Of a DNA stretch of 64,000 nucleotides, positions 15,297 through 24,594 are shown piece after piece. The stretch is taken from contig JBQTJW010000039.1 in the NCBI GenBank assembly GCA_052386745.1, forward strand, positions 1 through 64,000, in the 5' to 3' direction. Numbering within the stretch: the first letter of the stretch is position 1; the number at the start of each line of letters is the position of its first letter. Made by a program: the position numbers and the translations under genes. The notes under the pieces were generated by a model, which saw nothing but the letters and a program-made list of their open reading frames with translations, was not told the origin of the DNA and ran no database searches. The stretch is from Panacagrimonas sp052386745. GTDB taxonomy: Bacteria; Pseudomonadota; Gammaproteobacteria; Nevskiales; Nevskiaceae.

Positions 15297-17360
15297 TCAG
15301 ATACGAGGGCCCGAATCGCAGCTGGTTTTGCCAGCGAGCGAGACATTTCCCCGTCCGTCCAGCACGACGATCGTGCACGCCGGATCGACGGCCTGGGGGA
15401 TGGGCGCCGGAGGCGCCGGAACCGCCGGGGGCACCGCCTTCTCGCTGGCCTTGATGTTCACGGCGACGATTTCCACGTTCTTCGGATTGACCTTCTGATC
15501 GCTCAGCATCGTATTGCAATCCTTGCGGAGCGAAATCGTACAATTGTCTTCCGGGTTGGGGATCAGGCCGGCAGCTGTCGTCGATCCACCGGACGAAGAC
15601 CCGCCAACACCGTTCAACACTCCGACGCTGCCCGTGCTGCCGATTCCGGAGCCCAGCCCGTTCAGCACGCCGACCGCCGTTCCGGAACTGCTGTTGCCGG
15701 AATTGCCGCCGTTCAGAGCGCCAATCGCCAGATTGTCGCCATTGCCGGAATTCGCCCCATTCAATACGCCGGCCGCGATTCCGTCCGAATTGCCGGAATT
15801 TGCGCCGTTGAGCGCTCCCACCGCCAAGCCGTCGGCGTTACCGGAGTTCGCGCCGTTGAGCACGCCGAGGCCTATGTTGTCCCCATTACCCGAGTTGGCC
15901 CCGTTCAGCGCGCCAACGCCCAGCAGGGTGCCGTTGCCGGAACTCGCCGCGTTCAGAACGCCGACACCCACAGACCCGATGCCGGAATTCGACTTGTTCA
16001 GCACGCCGACACCCGCGAAACCACTGGTGCCAGCATTGTCACCACTCAGTGCCGCGAGTCCGAGCAGGTCGCCGGACCCCGAGTTGTCACCGTTGAGCGC
16101 ACCGATGCCTGCGATGCCACCGGTTGCCGAGTTGTTACCGGACAGGACCGCAAGACTTGCCAGCGCGGGGATCGACCCGGCCGCGCGGCTGACACCGCTG
16201 CCGTTGCCAGACAGGAGTGCAAGACCCAGGGGACCGCGGCCCGAATTGTTGCCGCACAGGATGCAAAGTCCCGCCAGGGAGCCTTCACCCGCCCCGTCGC
16301 CCGCCAGCAGTCCGATCCCGATCAGGCCACCGGTGCCGGCGTTGTCGCCGGTCAGGGCGCCAATGTTCAGCAGCGGATTGGAACTCGTTGGACTGGTCCC
16401 GTCACCCCCACCAACCAGGATGCCGTGGAAGTCAATCACCGGCACCATCGACGCCATCAACCGTGTGTTGTCGATGAGGTTGCTCAGGCTGAACACGCGG
16501 TCACTGTTGCCAATCAGGAGCAGTTCGCCGTCCTCGTTGAGAATCTTGATGCTGAGACGTTCGCCGTTCCCGGCGTTGCGCCCGGACAATGCGGCGATGC
16601 CGATGGCACCCCCGTTGCCGGCGTTGTCGCCGTTCAGCAGGCTGATGCCGATCTTGTCGCCGTTACCCGCGTTATCGCCCGAAAGAGCCGCCAGACCCAG
16701 CAGATTACCGTTGCCGGTGCGGTTTCCATTCAGGATGCCGATGCCGATCGGACCATTGCCGGCGTCGTTGCCCGACAGCGCCGCAATGCCGGCAAGACGT
16801 GCCCCCAGCCCGGTACGGTCGCCATTGAGAATGCCCAAACCGAGTGCGCCGATGCCGGCGTTGTTGCGCGACAACGCGGCAATGCCAATCCCGTTCGTGA
16901 CGCCAGTGTTGTTGCCATTCCGCAGCCCAAGGCCGATCAGGCCCAGGTTGCCCGTGTTGGAGCCCGACAACAGCGCCGCACCCAGCAGCCCGCCCAGACC
17001 TGCGGTTGCCGAGCCATCGCCATCCAGCAGCGCAATGTCCGCGAGCCCGTGATCACCATCCAGCCCAAGCAGGGGCGTCACAAGCCTGCCGTCGAGCTGG
17101 TCACCAATCAGGACGCGGTCGTTGATCCGGAGAACGTCGCCAATCCCGGATCCATTGCGACCTTCCTGCAATGCAGTGAGTCCCAGCGGTCCGCGCGGTC
17201 CGGAACGCGCCCCGAGAATCGCGAGGTTGGACGTGATACCGGTCAGCAGGTTGCCCACACCCGCGAGCGGAGCCGCCGTGGAGGCTGCAAAAGATACCGC
17301 GGGCAGTGCGGCAAGCAGGCCGGCCGTCAGCGCTTTTGACGTCGGAAATGAACGAGGCAT
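15297..17360 (-). CDS. exported protein with about 25 sixteen-residue Gly/Asn repeats
   Basis: This 687-residue protein begins with a Sec signal peptide (about 1-25, ending AVSFA). I know no named family for it. Residues about 124-266 carry 9 repeats and about 333-586 carry 16 repeats of a 16-residue unit of type (A/V)LNGxNSGNGDxxxxG. Units beginning ALSG/ALNG alternate with ILNG/VLNG, giving a 32-residue super-period. The spacing of Leu, Asn and Gly suggests a stacked beta-solenoid. A non-repetitive block of about 66 residues (267-332) divides the two arrays. The tail (587-687) holds four cysteines and a Pro/Ala-rich linker. It lacks the classic N-terminal TPS domain motifs (NPNL, NPNG). ATG 17360 is preceded by GGAG. 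The adjacent ShlB-like protein may export it. Confidence 0.75.
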   Translation of the reverse strand: MPRSFPTSKALTAGLLAALPAVSFAASTAAPLAGVGNLLTGITSNLAILGARSGPRGPLGLTALQEGRNGSGIGDVLRINDRVLIGDQLDGRLVTPLLGLDGDHGLADIALLDGDGSATAGLGGLLGAALLSGSNTGNLGLIGLGLRNGNNTGVTNGIGIAALSRNNAGIGALGLGILNGDRTGLGARLAGIAALSGNDAGNGPIGIGILNGNRTGNGNLLGLAALSGDNAGNGDKIGISLLNGDNAGNGGAIGIAALSGRNAGNGERLSIKILNEDGELLLIGNSDRVFSLSNLIDNTRLMASMVPVIDFHGILVGGGDGTSPTSSNPLLNIGALTGDNAGTGGLIGIGLLAGDGAGEGSLAGLCILCGNNSGRGPLGLALLSGNGSGVSRAAGSIPALASLAVLSGNNSATGGIAGIGALNGDNSGSGDLLGLAALSGDNAGTSGFAGVGVLNKSNSGIGSVGVGVLNAASSGNGTLLGVGALNGANSGNGDNIGLGVLNGANSGNADGLAVGALNGANSGNSDGIAAGVLNGANSGNGDNLAIGALNGGNSGNSSSGTAVGVLNGLGSGIGSTGSVGVLNGVGGSSSGGSTTAAGLIPNPEDNCTISLRKDCNTMLSDQKVNPKNVEIVAVNIKASEKAVPPAVPAPPAPIPQAVDPACTIVVLDGRGNVSLAGKTSCDSGPRI
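15605..16990 (-). repeat. degenerate 48-bp coding repeats
   Basis: The coding repeats of the exported protein form two blocks, 16565-16990 (9 units) and 15605-16362 (16 units). The unit is 48 bp with occasional 45- or 51-bp units. The best-conserved copies (about 15720-15900) encode successive ALNGANSGN/VLNGANSGN units and are the likely most recent duplications. The DNA copies have diverged at third positions, so the array is old and kept by selection on the protein. Confidence 0.85.
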
Positions 17361-17669
17361 GGGGATCTCCAGGGTAGGATCGAGTTGCGTTTTTGACGCA
17401 CTGCGATAACCCCGAGTGTAGCGCAAGATTCGTGCGGATAATCGCACTCCAGGAAGCCCGGAATGTGACCGACTTCGCCAACCACATGGTGACACTCCGG
17501 TCACATCGCGGAACAGCTTGGCCCCATTCACAATACCGACAGTGCGACCACTGGCACTTCAATTTTCTTGATCGGTCGACGGGGCATGACGGTCTGAAAC
17601 AAGCCAGACCGCGGCGGGGACAATTCCTGTCGCAGATCGCCACAGGTGTCCGCATCGACAACCCAATCG
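17361..17669. other. intergenic region upstream of the repeat-protein gene
   Basis: This 309-bp gap lies between the 3' end of treS/mak and the start of the repeat-protein gene, both on the minus strand. It should hold the promoter of the repeat gene. I found no convincing -35/-10 pair. A set of GTGAC half-sites at 17465-17505 is the only ordered feature. No gene and no clear terminator for the rightward side were found. Confidence 0.6.
17465..17505. promoter_or_regulatory. candidate operator: three GTGAC half-sites
   Basis: GTGAC occurs at 17465-17469 and 17489-17493, with the inverse GTCAC at 17500-17504. The last two form GTGAC-N6-GTCAC, and the outer pair forms TGTGACC / GGTCACA. They lie 105-145 bases upstream of the repeat-protein start. 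The spacing does not match CRP (TGTGA-N6-TCACA). The identity of any regulator is unknown. Confidence 0.3.
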
Positions 17670-20600
17670 CTACAGGCCACGCACTCGCGCTGCGATGTTC
17701 ACCAGCCCACGCAGCGGCACCACTAGCCAGTCGGGACGGTTGGCAACCTCGTAGTCCACCTCGTGCGCCGCGCGCTCGATGAGGAACAGGTCCAGCACGG
17801 CGGCCTCGTCCTTGGCATCGCGCCACTGGTGCGGCAGTGCACCGGAAGCCGCGCGGTACGTGCTCAGGAAGTTGCCGGCACAGACGCTGCGGAACTGCGC
17901 GTGAAGATCTTCACGCACCTTGGCGGCGGAGTTGTCGGCCACGCTCAGAGGCACCCTCGCCGAACACTCGGCGGCGTACTCGAAGGATCGCAGCACGCCG
18001 GCAACGTCGCGCAAAGGCGAGCTCGGCGAGCGCCGTTCTTCCAGCGGTCGCGTGGGCTCGCCCTCGAAATCCACGAAGTACGCGTCGCCCTGGGATACCA
18101 GCACCTGCCCCAGGTGCAGGTCACCGTGGATGCGGATTTGCAGGCTGCCCACGGCACGCTTGGCGAGCATGGCGATCTTCTTCAGCACCGCCGCGCGCTG
18201 GGACAACAACTCCTTGGCGAGCGTTGCCGCGTCGCCCGCCAGGGTCTTGGCCTTGGCGAGTTCATCAACCTTGGCGCAGGCGCCGTCGAAGCGCGCGGCA
18301 ACGTGGCTGGCGATGCGCGCGCAGACGGCGACGTCCACCACCTCGGTCGCCAGCGGCGCCGTCTCCGAAGGCGTTGCCAGCGCCACGTGCAGCTCGCCCA
18401 GGCGCTTGCCCAGCAAGGTCGCGAACGAGGTGAGCTGGTGCAGGGTGTCGTCGCTGGACACGGTCGGACCGCTTTCCGGCAGCGTCTTGTCCCGCACCGC
18501 CCGTTGCAGCGCACGCTGCACCCAGGCCCAGGCGTCGCCCTGGCTGTGGATGAAACCCTGCGCCACGCCCAGAACGAACTGGCGCCCATCCGGCTCGATG
18601 CGCACCACCTCGCCCAGCAGCGGCGCGATGTTGGGATAGCCGCGCTCGGTCAGCGCCCGGCCCATTTCGGCCTCGGGATGCACGCCCTCGGTGAGCTTTC
18701 GGAACAGCTTGATGATGGCCAGATCGCCCACCACCAGCGAGGTGTTGGACTGCTCCACGGTCAGGCGCCGCACCTCCGCATCCTCGGCAATCGCCAGCTG
18801 TTGCAGGCGAGCGGTGGGCACGAAGCGCAGCTCGCCATCACCGGCCGGGAGCCGCGTATCGCTGCGCATGAGCGCCAGCAGCGTGTGCGCGAAGGCATCG
18901 ATGGTCACCGCATCGGTCAGCAGGCTGACGCTGCGCGAACGGCGGACGCGGGCCAGCGCCAGCTGCTGCGGCAGCGCGGTGATGACGGAGCTTTCCGGCA
19001 GCAGGCCGATCGGCAGCAGGTAGCGCTCGCGGGTGCCGCCGGTTTCCACGTCCAGCTCCAGCATCAGCATCTGGCGCGTGGCATGCGGCAACGGCGTTTC
19101 GCGCACGATGCGCACCTTCGACGCCCCGCCACCCTTGGCCGCGAACCAGCGCCGGCGCGGCAGGTAAACCGGCAGCACGTCGGTTTCCAGGCGCCGGCGC
19201 GTGGTGTCGTCCAGCATCTCGCGGATGCCGTTGCTCAGCACCAGCGTGATGTACTCGGGCAGGGGTTCTGGTGGCGCGGCATGCCAGTCCGGCATGCGCG
19301 TGGTTTCAGCAATCAAGAACCAGTAGAAGCCGTGCGGCGGCAGCGTGAGCAGATACGGCAACTGCCCAATCGGGGGGAAGGCCGCGCCGCCGAGCATCTC
19401 CACCGGCACCTGCCCAGCGAACTGCGCCAGGTCCAGCTCCACCGCCTGGGCGGCGCGCGACATGTTGGCCACGCACAGGATCAGCTGTGAGGCAGAAGGA
19501 TCGTCCGGCGAATCGAACTTGCGCAGGTAGGCCAGGATGCGCCGGTTGCTGGGGTACATCAGCTTGATCGACCCGCGGCCGAACGCCTTGCAGCGCTTGC
19601 GGATGGTGAGCATGCGCCGCATCCAGTTCAGCAGGGAGTGCGGGTCGTTGGCCTGCGCTTCCACGTTGTTGGCCTGGAAGCCGTAAAGCGGGTCCATGAT
19701 GGGCGGCAGCACCAGCCGCGCGGGGTCGGCGCGCGAAAACCCGCCGTTGCGATCGGACGACCACTGCATGGGCGTGCGCACGCCGTCGCGATCGCCAAGG
19801 TAGATGTTGTCGCCCATGCCGATTTCGTCGCCGTAATAAATCACGGGCGTGCCGGGCATGGACAGCAGCAGCGAGTTCAGCAGTTCCAGGCGATGGCGAT
19901 CACGCTCCACCAGCGGCGCGAGGCGGCGGCGGATGCCCACGTTGAGCCGCGCGCGGCGGTCCGACGCATACGTGCGCCAGAGGTAGTCGCGCTCGTTGTC
20001 GGTGACCATTTCCAGCGTCAGTTCGTCGTGGTTGCGCAGGAAGATGGCCCACTGGCAATCGGCGGGAATGTCCGGCGTCTGGCGCAGGATGTCGGTGATG
20101 GGGAAGCGGTCCTCCTGCGCGATCGCCATGTACATGCGCGGCATCAGCGGGAAGTGGAACGCCATGTGGCACTCGTCGCCGACGATCTCCGTCGCGCCGC
20201 CCGCGGCCTTCTCCTGCGGCTTGCCGCCGAAGTAGTGCTGCACGTCCTCGGGCCACTGGTTGGCCTCGGCCAGCAGCATGCGGCCCGGGTAGGTGGCGTC
20301 GATCTCGGCGCGAATGAGCTTCAGCACCGCGTGGGTTTCGGCGAGGTTCTCGTTGTTGGTGCCCTCGCGCTCGAACAGGTACGGCACGGCGTCCAGCCGC
20401 AGCCCGTCCACGCCCAGCGCCAGCCAGAAGCGCATGGCGCCGAGCACGGCGCGGATCACCTGCGGATTGTCGAAGTTGAGGTCCGGCTGGTGCGAATAGA
20501 ACCGGTGCCAGTAGTACGCCTTGGCCACCGGGTCCCAGGTCCAGTTGGACTGCTCGGTGTCCACGAAGATGATGCGCGTCTCGGCGTAGCGCTTGTCGTC

Positions 20601-21086
20601 CTCGGACCACACGTAGAAATCGCGCGCGGCCGAGCCCGGCTTGGCCTTGCGGGCACGCTGAAACCAGGGGTGCTGATCCGAGGTGTGATTGATGATCAGC
20701 TCGGTGATCACGCGCAGGCCGCGCTTGTGTGCCTCGGCGATGAACTCCTTGGCGTCCGCCATCGGGCCGTAGTCGGGGTGCACGCCGCGGTAGTCCGACA
20801 CGTCATAGCCGTCGTCGCGTCGCGGCGAGGGATAGAACGGCAGCAGCCAGATGGTGTTGACGCCAAGGCCCGCGATGTAGTCGAGCTTCTGGATCAGCCC
20901 CGCGAAGTCGCCGATGCCGTCATCGTTGGCATCGAAGAACGACTTCACGTGCAGCTGGTAGACCACCGCGTCCTTGTACCAGAGCGGGTCGCCGCTGAAG
21001 CCGGGTGGCTTGCGCGCGCCAGCCTTGCGCTTGCCGGTCGTGGGCGTATCGGTGCCGGTGTCGGGGGTGCTGCCGTCGTGCGCCAT
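17670..21086 (-). CDS. treS: trehalose synthase / maltokinase fusion (TreS-Mak)
   Basis: This 1138-residue bifunctional enzyme interconverts trehalose and maltose, then phosphorylates maltose with ATP to maltose-1-phosphate. The N-terminal half (about 30-580) is a GH13 TreS: start DPLWYKDAVVYQLHVKSFFD, nucleophile Asp in GLRLDAVPYLF, acid/base Glu in MLLAEANQWPED and the final GH13 motif in IFLRNHDELT. The second half (about 620-1130) is the kinase, with IRIHGDLHLGQVLV (catalytic Asp) and YFVDFEGEP (metal-binding DFE). It lies one base after the glgE stop, so it is the last gene of glgC-glgE-treS. Its maltose-1-phosphate feeds GlgE directly. Confidence 0.96.
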   Translation of the reverse strand: MAHDGSTPDTGTDTPTTGKRKAGARKPPGFSGDPLWYKDAVVYQLHVKSFFDANDDGIGDFAGLIQKLDYIAGLGVNTIWLLPFYPSPRRDDGYDVSDYRGVHPDYGPMADAKEFIAEAHKRGLRVITELIINHTSDQHPWFQRARKAKPGSAARDFYVWSEDDKRYAETRIIFVDTEQSNWTWDPVAKAYYWHRFYSHQPDLNFDNPQVIRAVLGAMRFWLALGVDGLRLDAVPYLFEREGTNNENLAETHAVLKLIRAEIDATYPGRMLLAEANQWPEDVQHYFGGKPQEKAAGGATEIVGDECHMAFHFPLMPRMYMAIAQEDRFPITDILRQTPDIPADCQWAIFLRNHDELTLEMVTDNERDYLWRTYASDRRARLNVGIRRRLAPLVERDRHRLELLNSLLLSMPGTPVIYYGDEIGMGDNIYLGDRDGVRTPMQWSSDRNGGFSRADPARLVLPPIMDPLYGFQANNVEAQANDPHSLLNWMRRMLTIRKRCKAFGRGSIKLMYPSNRRILAYLRKFDSPDDPSASQLILCVANMSRAAQAVELDLAQFAGQVPVEMLGGAAFPPIGQLPYLLTLPPHGFYWFLIAETTRMPDWHAAPPEPLPEYITLVLSNGIREMLDDTTRRRLETDVLPVYLPRRRWFAAKGGGASKVRIVRETPLPHATRQMLMLELDVETGGTRERYLLPIGLLPESSVITALPQQLALARVRRSRSVSLLTDAVTIDAFAHTLLALMRSDTRLPAGDGELRFVPTARLQQLAIAEDAEVRRLTVEQSNTSLVVGDLAIIKLFRKLTEGVHPEAEMGRALTERGYPNIAPLLGEVVRIEPDGRQFVLGVAQGFIHSQGDAWAWVQRALQRAVRDKTLPESGPTVSSDDTLHQLTSFATLLGKRLGELHVALATPSETAPLATEVVDVAVCARIASHVAARFDGACAKVDELAKAKTLAGDAATLAKELLSQRAAVLKKIAMLAKRAVGSLQIRIHGDLHLGQVLVSQGDAYFVDFEGEPTRPLEERRSPSSPLRDVAGVLRSFEYAAECSARVPLSVADNSAAKVREDLHAQFRSVCAGNFLSTYRAASGALPHQWRDAKDEAAVLDLFLIERAAHEVDYEVANRPDWLVVPLRGLVNIAARVRGL

Positions 21087-21087
21087 G

Positions 21088-23094
21088 TCAGTTCCCCGTT
21101 CGGCTGAGGCGCCAGATCGCGAACGGCATCTGGCGCGGTTCGAAATACCAGTGCTGCCGGCGGCCCTGCCAGCGCAGTTTCTGGCGCGACATCAGCTCTT
21201 CCACTTCCAGCACGGCGTCGTCTTCAAGGTCGAGCTGTTCCAGTGGCACTTCAAAATGGGCGCCCTGCGGATAGAGCGGGTCGAGGCTCACCGCGACCAG
21301 GAGCAGGCTGTCGTCGCCGGGAACCTGCTTGCTGTAGCACAGCACGTGTTCGTTGTCGGCGGCGTGGAACTTCACGCCCAGGTGCGATTGCAGCGCCGGG
21401 TAGGCGCGCCGCAGCTCGTTGAGCCGGGTGATCTCCGTGATGATGTTTCCGGGCGCCGACCAGTCGCGCGGGCGCAGCTCGTACTTCTCGGAATCCAGGT
21501 ATTCCTCGCGCCCCGGCAGCGGCGCCGACTCGCAGAGCTCGAAGCCGCTGTACAGGCCCCAGAGGCCGGACAGCGTGCCCGCCAGCGCGGCGCGGATCAC
21601 GAAGCCGGCGCGCCCGGAGGTCTGGAGGAACGGCGGGTTGATGTCCGGCGTGTTGACGAAGAAATGCGGCCGGAAGAAATCGCGCGGCGCTTCCTGCGTC
21701 AGCTCGGTGAGGTAGTCGGTGAGTTCCTGCTTCCCGTTGCGCCAGGTGAAGTAGGTGTAGCTCTGGGCGAAGCCGACCTTGGCCAGGCGGTACATCATCG
21801 CCGGGCGCGTGAAGGCCTCGGCCAGGAACAGCACGTCGGGATGGCGCGAGCGGACGTCCGCAATCATCCACTCCCAGAACGGCAGCGGCTTGGTGTGCGG
21901 GTTGTCCACGCGGAACGTGTTCACGCCCTCGCTTACCCAATACTCGATGACGTCGCGCAGCGCGATCCACAGCGAGGGGATCGCGGCGGTGGCGTAGAAG
22001 TCGACGTTGACGATGTCCTCGTACTTCTTCGGTGGATTCTCAGCGCAGCGCAGGGTGCCGTCCGCGCGCCAGCTGAACCAGCCCGGGTGCTGCTGCAGCC
22101 AGAGATGATCCGGCGAGCACTGGATGGCGAAGTCCAGCGCCAGCTCCATGCCGTGGGCCGCGGCGGCGTCGCGCAGGCGGCGGAACGCCTCGATGCCACC
22201 CAGCTGCGGGTGCACGGCGTCGTGGCCGCCGTCCGGGGAACCGATGGCGTACGGGCTGCCCGGGTCATCCGCGCCCGACACCAGGCTGTTGTTGGGACCC
22301 TTGCGCTTGGTGCTGCCGATGGGATGGATCGGCGGCATGTACAACACGTCGAAACCCATGGCCGCGATGGCGGGCAGGCGCGGAATTACGTCGTCGAACG
22401 TACCGTGCGCGCCGCTGGTGGACTGCGAGCGCGGAAACAGCTCGTACCAGCTGGCAAACCCCGCGGCCTTGCGCTCCACGTCCACGCTCAATTCCGGGTG
22501 CCGGACCAGGAAGCGCCGCGGATCGGCCGAGGCCATGTCCCGCGCGGCGGCCTCGTCCAGCAGCACGGCGAGCGTAGCCTCGTCGCTCGGCAGCGGCAGG
22601 CTCCTGGCCAGGGCCGCGACCGCCTCGTTGTGCGGTGATTCGGCGGCAGCGGCCTTGATCTTCTCGACGCCCTCGCGAATGTCGGCAGGCGTTACCCGGT
22701 TCGCCGCGTGCAGCTTCTCCAGGCCATGCCGGAAACCGTTCCAGCCGTCGATCCAGGCTTCGATGGCAAACCGGAACTGGCCCGTGGAGTGCGGCGTGAA
22801 CGACGCGGTCCACCGATCGTTGCCGGCGTGGGCCATCGTCACGCGCTGCCACGGCGCGTTGGGCGCCTTCCACAGCATCTCGGCGCTGAGCGCTTCGTGG
22901 CCGTCGGCAAAGACGCGCGCGGCCACTTCCACCACGCGACCGACGACGCCCTTGGCGGCGTAGCGCCCGCCATCGACGCTCGGCGCAACCTCGTCGACGA
23001 TGACCCGCGGCGCCTCGACGGCGGCGAGCAAGGCCTTCGGAACCAGTTTGCTGGGCGGACTGCTGCGCGGCGCTTTCTTGAGGGCGACCATCAC
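21088..23094 (-). CDS. glgE: alpha-1,4-glucan:maltose-1-phosphate maltosyltransferase
   Basis: GlgE adds maltosyl units from maltose-1-phosphate to the non-reducing ends of alpha-1,4-glucan. The 668 residues have the family-specific N-terminal beta-sandwich (about 25-190), then the GH13_3 barrel with GFDVLYMPPIHPIG, nucleophile Asp in VNTFRVDNPHTKPL, acid/base Glu in VLFLAEAFTRPAM and a C-terminal beta domain. The start ATG 23094 overlaps the glgC stop (ATGA at 23091-23094), so translation is coupled. Among bacteria it is often fused or clustered with TreS-Mak, as here. Confidence 0.96.
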   Translation of the reverse strand: MMVALKKAPRSSPPSKLVPKALLAAVEAPRVIVDEVAPSVDGGRYAAKGVVGRVVEVAARVFADGHEALSAEMLWKAPNAPWQRVTMAHAGNDRWTASFTPHSTGQFRFAIEAWIDGWNGFRHGLEKLHAANRVTPADIREGVEKIKAAAAESPHNEAVAALARSLPLPSDEATLAVLLDEAAARDMASADPRRFLVRHPELSVDVERKAAGFASWYELFPRSQSTSGAHGTFDDVIPRLPAIAAMGFDVLYMPPIHPIGSTKRKGPNNSLVSGADDPGSPYAIGSPDGGHDAVHPQLGGIEAFRRLRDAAAAHGMELALDFAIQCSPDHLWLQQHPGWFSWRADGTLRCAENPPKKYEDIVNVDFYATAAIPSLWIALRDVIEYWVSEGVNTFRVDNPHTKPLPFWEWMIADVRSRHPDVLFLAEAFTRPAMMYRLAKVGFAQSYTYFTWRNGKQELTDYLTELTQEAPRDFFRPHFFVNTPDINPPFLQTSGRAGFVIRAALAGTLSGLWGLYSGFELCESAPLPGREEYLDSEKYELRPRDWSAPGNIITEITRLNELRRAYPALQSHLGVKFHAADNEHVLCYSKQVPGDDSLLLVAVSLDPLYPQGAHFEVPLEQLDLEDDAVLEVEELMSRQKLRWQGRRQHWYFEPRQMPFAIWRLSRTGN

Positions 23095-24461
23095 GCCGCC
23101 AGCATGTCGCGCGTCACCAGAGTGACGCCGCCGGAGGTGACGTGGAACCGCGCGGCATCGGCCTGCGGGTCTTCACCGATCACGGTGCCGTCCGGCACCA
23201 CGCAGCCCTCGTCGATGACGGCGCGGCGGATGCGGCAATTGCGGCCGATGCGCACCTCCGGCAGCAGCACGGTTTCCTCGACCGCGCTGTTCGCGTCCAC
23301 CGAGGCCTTCACCGACAGCACCGAGCGCCGGATGGTGGCGCCGGACACGATGCAGCCGCCGCTGATGAGCGAATCCATGGCCGCGCCGCGCAGGCCGTCG
23401 CGGTCGAACACGAACTTGGCCGGCGGCACCTGGAGCTGGTGCGTCCAGATCGGCCAGCTCTCGTCGTACAGGTTGAACTCGGGCTGCATGTCGGTGAGCT
23501 CGAGGTTGGCCTTCCAGTACGCGTCGACGTTGCCCACGTCGCGCCAGTAGCCGGCCTGGCGCGAATCATTGAGATCGTGGAAGCGGTAGCCGTAGGCCTG
23601 GCCGCTCGCGATCATGGCCGGCACCACGTCGTGCCCGAAGTCGTGCGAGGACTCCTCGTCGTCGGCGTCGCGCAGCAGCTCCTGGATCAGGAACTCGGTC
23701 TCGAAGACGTAGATGCCCATGCTCGCCAGCGCCACGTCCGTCTTGCCCGGCATGGGCTCCGGCTGCGCCGGCTTTTCCTTGAAGGACAGGATGCGGTTGT
23801 CGGCGTCCACGTGCATCACGCCGAAGTCGCTGGCCTCGGCCAGCGGCACTTCCACGCAGCCCACGGTCACCGCGGCCCCGCTGGCGGCGTGCTGCGCCAC
23901 CATGCGGCCGTAGTCCATGCGGTAGATGTGATCACCCGCCAGCACCAGCACGTGGCGCGAGCGGCTGGCGCGGATGAAGTCGATGTTCTGGTACACCGCG
24001 TCGGCGGTGCCGGCGTACCAGTCCGGCGCCATCTGGCGCTGCTCGGCCGGCAGCGGCTCCACGAATTCGCCGAACTGCCCGCGGCAGAAGCTCCAGCCCT
24101 GCTGGATGTGGCGGATCAGCGAATGCCCCTCGTACTGCAACAGCACGCCGATCTGGCGGATGCCGCTGTTCACGCAGTTCGACAGCGTGAAGTCGATGAT
24201 GCGGAACTTGCCGCCGAACGACACCGCGGGCTTGGCGCGACGATCCACCAGGTGGCTCAGTCGCTTGCCGCGGCCCCCGGCCATGACCAGCGCGAGCGTG
24301 TCGCGCGTGAGCAGGCTGGCGGAACGGGCATCGTCCATCCCGCTGGACTTGAGCGGTCGGCCCATCTGCAGCGCCAGCGGCGTGCGTGCCCGGACTTTGC
24401 GCCGCAGCGGCAGGTCGCGCGCCATCGGCAGGTTCAATGCGGTTTCGCGGTACGACGTCAT
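23091..24461 (-). CDS. glgC: glucose-1-phosphate adenylyltransferase
   Basis: GlgC makes ADP-glucose from glucose-1-phosphate and ATP, the committed step of glycogen synthesis. Visible motifs are VMAGGRGKRLSHLVDRRAKP (nucleotide loop), the substrate region HVLVLAGDHIYRMDYG, and FKEKPAQP. The C-terminal left-handed beta-helix is seen as hexapeptide-like repeats (CIVSGATIRRSVLSVKASVD). It has 456 residues from ATG 24461. The N-terminus is about 40 residues longer than the catalytic core needs, and Met 42 (24338) is a second plausible start. It leads the operon glgC-glgE-treS. The usual consumer GlgA or GlgM is not in the window. Confidence 0.95.
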   Translation of the reverse strand: MTSYRETALNLPMARDLPLRRKVRARTPLALQMGRPLKSSGMDDARSASLLTRDTLALVMAGGRGKRLSHLVDRRAKPAVSFGGKFRIIDFTLSNCVNSGIRQIGVLLQYEGHSLIRHIQQGWSFCRGQFGEFVEPLPAEQRQMAPDWYAGTADAVYQNIDFIRASRSRHVLVLAGDHIYRMDYGRMVAQHAASGAAVTVGCVEVPLAEASDFGVMHVDADNRILSFKEKPAQPEPMPGKTDVALASMGIYVFETEFLIQELLRDADDEESSHDFGHDVVPAMIASGQAYGYRFHDLNDSRQAGYWRDVGNVDAYWKANLELTDMQPEFNLYDESWPIWTHQLQVPPAKFVFDRDGLRGAAMDSLISGGCIVSGATIRRSVLSVKASVDANSAVEETVLLPEVRIGRNCRIRRAVIDEGCVVPDGTVIGEDPQADAARFHVTSGGVTLVTRDMLAA

Positions 24462-24594
24462 GGACGTTCTCGGCTTTGGAATGGTCTGGTGCCGGGCCTC
24501 GAATCACGTTCGGCGGCGCGGCACTCCATCTCCATCGGACCAAGTTCCATGCCCGTGGCGGCTCAGCGCGCCGCCGGCACAAACTCCTTTTGAA

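Noticed and set aside
15605..16990. CRISPR-like spaced repeats
   Set aside because: The period is 48 bp with no conserved direct repeat separated by unique spacers, and the copies are coding repeats with third-position changes. No cas genes are present.
15514..17052. 512-codon plus-strand frame rich in Pro, Leu and Ser with repeats
   Set aside because: It is the complement of the repeat-protein gene. The signal peptide, ribosome site and terminator belong to the minus-strand frame.
17465..17505. CRP/Clp binding site
   Set aside because: The half-sites TGTGA and TCAC are 8 bases apart, or 25 for other pairs, rather than 6. It was kept only as an unassigned operator candidate.
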